Shown piece by piece: positions 48,664-56,583 of a stretch of DNA of 64,000 nucleotides (the first letter of the stretch is position 1; each line of letters begins with the position of its first letter). Below the pieces are notes generated by a model. That model made no database searches, had not been told where the DNA came from, and saw only the letters and a list, made by a program, of their open reading frames with translations. Both the position numbers and the translations under genes were made by a program. The DNA comes from Bryopsis sp. KO-2023 (Eukaryota; Chlorophyta; Ulvophyceae; Bryopsidales; Bryopsidaceae), in assembly GCA_030272585.1 (NCBI GenBank), contig BSYQ01000002.1, forward strand, positions 5,208,001 to 5,272,000, in the 5' to 3' direction.

Positions 48664-49909
48664 CCCAATTGATGACTTCTTGTGGGGGCAGATACCTGGT
48701 AGCTAGAGGCTTTTCCGGGACGTCCTAGCAGTTCGGTAGGAAGTTCTTCTGAGTCAGTTTCTGGGCGGGGCTCATTTCCAAGCGCCCTCGCCTACTTAAG
48801 GGCATTGTTCAAAGACCAATGCAACTTTCTCCACGAGGTTGTTCCCTTGGTGTAACAGATATTCCCATTTTTGTAACATCGGAAGATCATCTATTATCCT
48901 CCGGATGTTGCATTTTGAAGGGTGGCTTTCGTCGAAAAACAATTTCTTTTAGGGTACTTTTCTATGTTTCGTACTTCCATAGAAAAAGGTAAATTGTATT
49001 TAAACAAAGGTAAATTGTATTTGCGTTAACGTTTCTCACGGACTCGATGTTTCAATAAACATAAGATTTTCAATTTTGTGTGTAAGATCACTAAGCGACG
49101 CGGTCCCTGGGTTTCTATTACCTGACCCAATCCCCAGACGCCAAGGATCTGGAATTCCTCTGGAGTCGGATGTATCTATGTCAAGTGTGGACTCAAAGGG
49201 TGAATTGGAGAAAAGTGGAGTCCAAAAATTGTGTTATCTTCGGGGTAACTTCCTTTCAAATTGGTGAGCCTTTTTTATAGGAATGTCATTGTTGCAACAA
49301 CGTTCTTCGGTATGATGGAGGTGCCGAAAATATTTTAAACTTCAATGGTCACATCTTATTTTGCTGGGGGATTTTTCAGTGTTTTACAAAAGAAATGAAG
49401 GAGAAAACCTTTAACTCGTATTGGGAAGGGATTTTAGAAAGATATAAGATTGCCGGTTGCAACATGCAATTCTTAAAAAATGGGGTGGGTTATATGAGGG
49501 ATGTGTTTCAGAATGCTTGGTTCGACCATATAACTCTCCCTAACATTGATTATAAAGAAATCATGGGGTGTTGCGAAGCCCCGGTTGTTATCGCCGATGG
49601 CATTATGTTGGGATACAAAGCCAAGCGTGCGAACATAACCCATTCTTGGGTTCCTCTAGATACGGAGGAGGAGGTGTATGGGTCCAAATTTCAAGATATA
49701 ATTTTGCTGAAAAAAAAGGCCACCAGAGCAGCGGTATTATCATTTGCGGATGGTCCAGGCTTAAGCCATCAAGAGCATTTGGAGTTGAAAAGGGAAATTG
49801 GGGATCTTGCTTGCCTTTGCGAACGCGTGCAAATGGTTGATGGGAAATACAGGTCCCTCCCTTCCTTCCGTGAGTTTCTTTTCAACATAGGGACTACTTC
49901 TCTGATCAG

Positions 49910-50284
49910 CAGTCATGGGCTGCACAGGCCAGAACAGCACAGACTGTCTGTGCACGGAACAGGGTCGGACCTGTGCGCACAGGCGCACAGACTGCACAGA
50001 ACAGCACAGAATCTGCATAGACTGTGCACAGAATCTGCACAGAATCTGCATAGACTGTGCACAGAATCTGCACAGAATCTGCATAGCCTGTGCACAGAAT
50101 CTGCACAGAATCTGCATAGACTGTGCACAGAATCTGCACAGAATCTGTATAGACAGTGCACAGAACTGTACAGAATCTGCACAGAAACTGCACAGACCGT
50201 GCCTGTGCTGTGCTGTGCAGTCTGTGCGACTGTGCAGCACAGGTCCGACCCTGTCCTGTGCACAGGGGTCTCAGCCCATGTCTG
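49910..50284. mobile_element. hAT-type MITE with internal 33-bp repeats
   Basis: Inverted ends CAGTCATGGGCTG (49910-49922) and CAGCCCATGTCTG (50272-50284) differ at one position. They are flanked by an identical 8-bp duplication CTGATCAG (49902-49909, 50285-50292). Subterminal sequence is also inverted-repeated (AGGGTCGGACCTGTG and its complement). The interior is a tandem array with period 33 bp, starts at 50020, 50053, 50086, 50119 and 50152, built from CTGTGCACAGAATCTGCACA. Because 33 is divisible by three the array is open in several frames and produces spurious repetitive proteins. No transposase is encoded. Confidence 0.88.
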
Positions 50285-50712
50285 CTGATCAGCAGAATGA
50301 TTCCACATGCGATTGTGGGGCTGGTTTCAGAGATCGCAGAAAGAAGATCTCTCCTCGTATCATTAGAGGAAGGAAAATCTTTGATCGAGCACAATCTAGT
50401 ATTATTAGGGCTTTTGCGAAATGTGAAACAACATTTCGGAGAGAGCATTCCGAGCCAGGTGTTCTCTTTATTGGCGACACTCTGCGATGTTGCGAGAAGT
50501 GCATTTATCCCCTATCGAGACGGGCCTTCTTCGGTTGTCGCCTCTTCTCTTGTGCCCATGGAGGACGAGTTGGGGTTTTTTACTTCCGGACAGTTTTTTT
50601 GGACAGCATCCTCAAGTAAAACGAAGGCTTCGAAAATATGCAGCAAACCCGGCATATCGGAAAGAGGAAGAATGTACCAAGCATTCATATATTCCACGGC
50701 AATTGACCGCTG

Positions 50713-50900
50713 GTAAGCTTTTCAAGCAAGTGTTGGTATACTCAGTAGCAATATTCTTCGCCACGACTTTTAGTAAGGAAGAAATTGTTTTACAATTTGG
50801 TTGTCTGATAGTTCTCATATTCACCCAAGAGGAATCCTAGGAATTTGTCTACAATACATTTAACAATACATTTTCGAGCAAATTCGTTAAATCCTTTCAG
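50713..50900 (+). other. Predicted intron in the KDZ transposase relic
   Basis: Donor CTG/GTAAGC at 50713 and acceptor ATCCTTTCAG ending at 50900, 188 bp, phase 1. Splicing joins ...RQLTA to GTYIMWCVEHEE, a junction conserved in style with KDZ relatives where a Cys-Thr-Lys motif precedes a PGI-like turn. The intron itself contains in-frame stops. Confidence 0.65.
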
Positions 50901-51541
50901 GTACATACATTATGTGGTGTGTGGAACATGAAGAGGCAGTAGGGTTCCTTGTCATGCCACATGCCGAAAGCCCACGCACGGCTTTCGAATGCTTGTACAC
51001 CCGTTGGGATCCGGATGTTCTTCGAGGTGAGTTTTTCTCTTCAAAAATGGTGTTCGATATAAATGGCTTCGTCAAGACTACAAGTTACATTAGTAATGTA
51101 TTTTCTCCTTGTTTGCTCTTAGGATTCTACTATGATAATGGTTGTAATGCCGAGCAGTACGCCTTGAACAGGGAACCCCTGTTTTTCAAGAATGTGTCTC
51201 GGATGATAGACAACATGCACGCTAGGGGGCACGTGAACTGTTTGACCGCTTACAAAAGCAGTAACTTCTCCTTCATGACAGACTCATCCCTTGCCGAACA
51301 GCGGAACTCGAAATTGGCGCAGTTGAAAACTGAGGCTGTTTTTATGAATCAGTTCAATTTTCTTTTTTATGTTCGACATTACTTGTATGAGTTGAATATG
51401 CAAAAAAGGAAGGGTTGATTTTTTATAACACGGTGTGTGTGTATTTCTTTTTTTTTTTTTTCTTATGGAGAAAGTGATAGCTTAGTCCGCCGTTCGGTAG
51501 GGGTTGACGAACGACCGAGGAGGGGAAGGGGTTTGATGGGA

Positions 51542-51931
51542 TTAGATGGGCTTAGAGGGGACTTTTTGTGCTGTCATCATTTTCGTGCGCAACTCAATTG
51601 ACTGTGTGACAATAGCCTGCAACTCTGTGTGCGAAGCCGCCATTTCACGAAGTGCGTTACCGGTGACTGCTTTCTTTTGTACATTTTCGCTGTCCTTTGT
51701 CGCTTTTACCCTGCTCGCCACTTCGTGATATTGTTCGCGCAGCTGGTTGACGGCAATTGACTGTGGTTTGCACATTTTTAACAGTCTGGCCACTCGTGTA
51801 GCACAGCTCGTATCACTTCCCACTGACGCATACTGGACCAGCAGACTGATGTTCCATGTGGTCCAAGCTTGTATTCGCCATTTATAATACACATTCCTCC
51901 CCTTGGGTAGCTCCGAAACCATGTCGCGCAA
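51542..51931 (-). CDS. Hypothetical 129-aa protein
   Basis: An open frame convergent with the KDZ relic, 120 bp downstream of it. Its second half is helical and Gln/Glu/Lys/Ala-rich with heptad spacing (LREQYHEVASRVKATKD). The N-terminal half has a Trp-rich patch (YKWRIQAWTTW). Codon-like composition is better than its surroundings. It might be a second gene of the same transposon or a truncated cellular exon. No family is recognised. Confidence 0.35.
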   Translation of the reverse strand: MRDMVSELPKGRNVYYKWRIQAWTTWNISLLVQYASVGSDTSCATRVARLLKMCKPQSIAVNQLREQYHEVASRVKATKDSENVQKKAVTGNALREMAASHTELQAIVTQSIELRTKMMTAQKVPSKPI

Positions 51932-52990
51932 TTTGTATTATCACGAGGCAACAGTTGAAGAAAATATACATGAATATATCACAAACACCTTTGTCCATAA
52001 TATATCCCGTTCATCCCAACTGTCTCAACTGAATTGTACTAGAAATCTCAACTAGTTCCTAGTCATCAACCATATCAACTCGACACCACAAAAAGTCCTA
52101 GCAACAACACTGCCTCGATTTCTACATTTACGAAGTTGAACCAGCGCTTCAAGCATCAATGTCGACCGCTTTGATTCGGATGTAAAGGATTCAGAGGACG
52201 ACGTCAACTAGTGCTCCCTGTGGGAATCCCTTAAACCGACGGATGACTTTGCGCAAGAGTTAGAGGAGCAAACGAGCTACAAAAGGCGGGGTAAGGATGT
52301 TGGAATACCAAAGAGTTATAATATGATGAGTTGTTCAACACCGGATAAGCAAGACAGTTTTTGAAAAGATTTGGAAAAGGATCGTAAGTAAGCAAGTGGA
52401 CACACTGTTGTCAATAGCAACTTGTAACACGAGGGAAAAGCTCTGGTGGAAAAGAAAAAGATTGAGATGGTGGGAAGCTTCCCCCTCTCCTTTACCCAAG
52501 AATGTGCTGTACTCGGCATGGAAACAAACAAATATTGTTTGTCCTACTTTCATCTCTTTGAAAGTCGACTAATATCGATTTCAAGTGTATCATCGGTGTT
52601 AATTTTGTTAATTTTGTTTTCTTTTTTCCCTCGAAAAATTATCGTTACAAGGTCTCAAAAGTGTTGGGGGAGGGTTCATACAGAGCGGTCTAAAGAGTTT
52701 TTTGGTGGGGTGGCCATTAAGAGAGGAAAGCTAGAAGAAAGAGAGCCATTGGAACTCTCCCGAGCCCTTGCAACAAGATATTTTGAAATACGAGCACCCC
52801 TTGAGGCAATTCTAGTCGACAATATACAGATGTTGTAACAGGACCTTTTTTTTTTTTTTTTTTTTTTTTTTACATCGGGTTTTACCCTAAGGCATATCAC
52901 CGCGATGACCGGTGGCTCGCGGAATCCGTCCAAGTCCCCCCAGTCCGACACACACCCAATGTACTATACAACACTGTCCCACACTTTCCT
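51932..52990. other. No gene seen; T26 tract
   Basis: Apart from a 130-codon low-confidence frame at 52446-52838, nothing is supported. A run of 26 T occupies 52846-52871 and could be the tail of a retroposed sequence on the minus strand. Confidence 0.45.
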
Positions 52991-53192
52991 CAAGCCGATC
53001 GCCGTCGGGGTCGTACTACAAAATCACACTGTCCCGTAATCACCCTTTCCAAAATAATCCCCCTCACGCAAAAGAGGAAAACGAAAAAACGAAAAACATA
53101 CGCAAGCCGATCGCCGTCGGGGTCGTACTACAAAATCACACTATCCCGTGATCACCCTTTCCGAAAAAATCCCCCTCACGCGAAAGAAGAAA
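52991..53192 (+). repeat. 112-bp tandem duplication
   Basis: Units start at 52991 and 53103 with CAAGCCGATCGCCGTCGGGG and continue through TCGTACTACAAAATCACACT and ATCACCCTTTCC. About 95 percent identical, so recent. Confidence 0.85.
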
Positions 53193-53326
53193 ACTAAAAA
53201 CAGAGCCTACCAGCCCAAGCAAAGCAGACAAGCAAACCGCCCGCGGACCTGAGTCCGCGACTGCAGAAGGCCCTACCACGCTTCAGTCCCGACCGTGTCG
53301 TCGAAGTCCCCGCGCCTTTCCCGGGG

Positions 53327-53381
53327 TGTCGAAAACGTCCAGGTGTTGGACCGCAGTCTGGGTTCGATTCCCGACTGGACA
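53327..53381 (+). other. tRNA-like hairpin with B box
   Basis: GTCCAG (53330) can pair with CTGGAC (53375), enclosing a T-arm-like GGG-TTCGATT-CCC with an exact B box GGTTCGATTCC (53361-53371). The enclosed length of about 50 nt is too short for a full tRNA. It is probably a truncated tRNA or tRNA-derived repeat. Confidence 0.3.
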
Positions 53382-53859
53382 TGAAGTCGTCGATTTAGTA
53401 AGCTTGTGTCCTGTTGCCTTCCCCTGCTCTTGAAGGCTTGGCCTTGTGTCGTCAAACTTTGTATGTTTTGGTTTGGAACAGGTAACCTGTAGATGGTAAA
53501 CTACCCTGCTGCCCAGCCAAATGTTGTTTGGAAGCTCTTGCAATCATCTGAGAGCCTTCCTGATGGAACCCCTGCAGGACCTTATATATATAGTTAAGTT
53601 GCCAAAGACCCAAGAAGCTAAAAAAGTCATTCTGAATAGAGTTGACCGCTACACTAGGTAGCTCATGACCCAAGTATTAAAGACTACTAGTTTTGCATCA
53701 GGCATCGATTTTAGCATCAGATATTCTACTTCGATTTGGAAAACTAAAGTCGGATCCTTATCAACCACCATGACATTTCCATGTAATGCTAGCTGGATTG
53801 TACGAGAATTATATAATTAGTCATTCATTCTCTACGTTGAGGAAGTGAGGCAACCGCCC

Positions 53860-54000
53860 CGTGTCATAAATCCTGTAGTGGTGGTTCCTCAACCAAGTGA
53901 CACTGATCAGGTGCGACTGTGTCTGGGTTTTAGAAAACTGAATTCGTATGTTTGGAGGCCAAACCTTTTGGTATTTGGAATCGGGATTATTCCTTGGCAG
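53860..54000 (+). pseudogene. Possible reverse transcriptase scrap
   Basis: One frame reads VVPQPSDTDQVRLCLGFRKLNSY, close in pattern to the RT signature [Pro]-x-D-x-[VI]-R-x-C-x-D-[FYP]-R-x-LN of long-terminal-repeat and DIRS-type elements, with G in place of the usual Asp. Stops follow within 40 codons. Too short to assign a clade. Confidence 0.35.
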
Positions 54001-54485
54001 ATATTTAGGCGTTCTCAGTAGGCAGCAAATTGAACTTAGCCTACCATCAGTTAAGGTTAGCTCACGATATCTAGCCTTTTTTCGGTTTTCGTTTGGGCAC
54101 GAGGTATTTCCAATATAGGCGTTTGCAGCAATTAATATTATGAATACGAAATGGTCTTCGCACAAGAATGTGCTTTGCTTCACCTTAAGGGGTGATTTTG
54201 AGTATAAATGCGATTGTAGGAGGGCTACTTTAGTTGTACTTAAGTATTATTTTGTTCGTCTAAAACTACAGGGTTGACCTTTGATTCGACGCGTTTACGT
54301 ATCGAGAAAGTCGACCAAGTAAAAAGAAAAAGCATATTCCACCATACTGAAGGAGAGCAGAAGTCATACATAATGATGCTAGTGAGGTGGAATGACCCTT
54401 TTTGCTTAGAAATACATACACTAATTATGCTTTGAGAATAAAACACTATTGAACACCCCGTCGTTCCCTAAGGGCTAGTAGGCAA

Positions 54486-54605
54486 TCTAGACGCGATTGC
54501 TCCTCTAATTTTTCTTAGCCTTGAATCGGATATTAATTCTTAGCCCACTCAAAGACTTGTACTAATTTATGGCAGAAGGAGTTCTAACTAGATCCGTTAC
54601 GACGC
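54486..54605 (+). repeat. Dispersed repeat, copy 2
   Basis: Partner of 22466-22615 in the same orientation, with the shared GATTGCTCCTCTAAT and CGGATATTA blocks. Confidence 0.5.
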
Positions 54606-55850
54606 TTTGGAGTTTTGCTTACCAGCTCCGCTCCGGAATGGGTGAAAGAATGAGGTTATGCTATATTGTATTTCAATCGAGAAAAAAAGGGTTAGGTGAG
54701 GAAATAGAACTATGCGAAGAGCTATGTGGTTTGTGCTCGAAGCACCATGTATTACGAACAACAAAAAAAACAATATTTCTTGTCCCTACAGTTTTTCTCT
54801 ACTTTGTTTTCCGTGCATGTAAAGCGCTAAGGTATAATCATCTCCTCAAGAAACATCTTTCACTAAAAAGGAAATATTATAGAATGTACTTAGAATAATT
54901 GGGAGCTGAGTTACCATGCTCCTGACCCGGGTCCGCACTCGACCCTACCGCCTATGGTTCCCCACGCAATTAGAAGCCCGCCCACGAAGGCTAAGAAGAT
55001 CACTCCTCTAGTTCCCACAAAAAGTAACGTACCATCAAACAAGCAACACCAGCAAGGAGTGAGGGCCTCACCCGGGCGGGGTGCAGAGGGCCGAAGAAGG
55101 GGATCGGCGTTGGGTCCTGCTAGGGAATACCAAGGAGGTTACAGCATCGACTTGACCGTGGAACAGCGCTAGTGGAAGACATTGATCGCTCCGAAATCGT
55201 GCGGGATAAAGGCTTGTCGAATTGTCGGGAGATATCGAGCTCAATACTTCTCCGACGGCCGTTGGAACGTGATTATGCCGCATTTTGACCCGGATTCGAT
55301 TGATACTTTTATGGGGGAATAGGGAGCCCGTTATCAGATGAAAAGTGTGTTTTTTTTAGTCTAATGAAGAGAAGTTCTTAGACCCGGGGGGGTGTTGACT
55401 CAAGTTTTAAATGGGATGAGCGGGTTGGTCTATGGAACGCAAGGGTATGATCTAGTGGAAAAGAAAGCCTTTTTGAATGGAGTCGAGGTGGTAGTGCACT
55501 TCACCTCATTATCACGGACTCTAGGAGTTTTGTCCTTATCGATGGATATAAAGAGTTCTTTTCTTATAGAGTTTTTTTGTATGTTCAAGTTGAGAGTTTA
55601 CAAGTGACCGAGTGCGTGTCTTTGCTCTCTTGGTGGGTGGGTACTTTCCTTGTTGAAATGAGAGGGTGTGAACGTTTAGCTTGAAGAAGGAAGATATATA
55701 CCCCCAACTGTTTTGGGGACATGGTTTTCAATTAAAGAAGTGAAGCCAAGAAGGGACGATTCGACGCGCATGATGAGGAGATTGGAGAGGAAAGACTGCG
55801 GGCTGTCTAGCAGAGTTACAAACTATTTACAAGCCGGACATGTCCTATCA
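54606..55850. other. Decayed sequence; GC-richer patch at 54.95-55.32 kb
   Basis: The patch encodes a 72-codon basic, Pro-rich frame (54954-55172). After a stop, a coding-like run with KTLIAPKSCGIKACRIV and SDGRWNVIMPHFDPDSID follows in the same frame to about 55318. It resembles worn retroelement protein but matches no family I know. The rest shows nothing. Confidence 0.35.
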
Positions 55851-55964
55851 ATCGGAGGCCCACATTGCGACGGGAGCGATGCACCGTGTTGAAGACATCC
55901 GCATCCGTGTTGTGATGGAGCTCGCAATCACTTTCTCGCTCCTGTCGTAATGTGGGCCTCCGAT
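55851..55964. repeat. 28-bp inverted repeat
   Basis: Arm 55851-55878 (starting ATCGGAGGCCCACATT) and arm 55937-55964 are reverse complements with two mismatches, separated by 58 bp. It may be a small MITE or the outer edge of the retroelement region; flanks show no clear target duplication. Confidence 0.7.
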
Positions 55965-56440
55965 GTGGAATTTGCTGCCTACTAACACATAGAATCTTCC
56001 GCTTCATGGTGTTCATGTTAGTCTTTTAGCGCTATACGAGGTAGTTTGGGATAGGGCCGAGGGTGGCTGACGCATGTGGGTTCACGAGTAAGACAGATTA
56101 GACCCAGAGTTTGGGGCATGCGTCAGCGTACTACACTTAGGGGTACTTAAGAGGCCCACTCGTTGTTTTGACACTCTTAGTTACTTTGTAAGAACTCGGG
56201 ATTCGTGGGATTGGTGTGTTCCCGCTTGTGTGTGTGTTTGTGTGTGTGTGTGTGTTAAGTGTTTGCCTGACGCAATCACTTCCCAACCTAAGTGCTCTAG
56301 TAGCGTTCACAACCGCGCTAGCTAGAGAGTTGTCTAAACCAACAAACCCCACAAGTATACTTGCGTTAGCCAGCAAGTTATCACGAATCCAACCAACACA
56401 GCCGACCACTATTGCGTCACCCACAAGCTTCACTATCAAT

Positions 56441-56456
56441 TGGTTTCGGAGCAAGG
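56441..56456 (+). promoter_or_regulatory. Primer-binding site of chromovirus
   Basis: TGGTTTCGGAGCAAGG lies two bases after ...CACTATCA, a plausible LTR end, and 128 bp before the gag ATG. It resembles the initiator-Met primer site TGGTATCAGAGC with two differences and matches a second site at 17789. A complementary tRNA 3' end would be CCTTGCTCCGAAACCA. Confidence 0.65.
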
Positions 56457-56583
56457 CAAGAACTTTAAGTTCTTGAGATCGAAACTTGTGAACGTGGCGC
56501 AACAAACGTTTTTGTTTGTTTGTTTGGTAGAGAGAAACTCCAACCGTGGTTGTTGAGTACTCCCAAATAGTGGCTGAGAGACC

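Larger units (their letters stand above)
49096..51418 (+). pseudogene. KDZ-type (Kyakuja/HMGXB3-like) transposase, interrupted
   Basis: A spliced, damaged gene. A likely exon about 49096-49244 (donor GGG/GTAACT) joins 49380 (acceptor TTTTTCAG). A second intron is 50713-50900. Landmarks are EAPVVIADGIMLGY (49575-49620), EECTKHS (near 50670), GFLVMPHAESPRTAFE (50940-50985), YDNGCNAEQY with a candidate catalytic Asp (51130-51160), and LAEQRNSKL with a candidate catalytic Glu (51290-51315). This order matches the DDE core of KDZ transposases and the domesticated HMGXB3-like proteins. A 375-bp hAT MITE sits inside at 49910, and a one-base shift lies at the T7 run 50594-50600. The 3' exon (50901-51418) is open to its stop. 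No terminal repeats of the KDZ element were found. Confidence 0.7.

Noticed and set aside
50020..50184. Regular 33-bp repeat that could be mistaken for a CRISPR array
   Set aside because: Units are contiguous with no unique spacers, and the DNA is eukaryotic and inside a MITE.
49395..50288. Continuous 297-codon frame with repeats reading as Leu-Cys-Thr-Glu-Ser-Ala-Gln-Asn-Leu-His
   Set aside because: The C-terminal half is the hAT MITE read through. Its 33-bp repeats keep several frames open on both strands. Only the first about 170 codons are KDZ-like.
52446..52838. 130-codon plus-strand frame before the T26 tract
   Set aside because: No domain, AT-rich codons, a hydrophobic run from T-rich DNA, and no support from a repeat copy.
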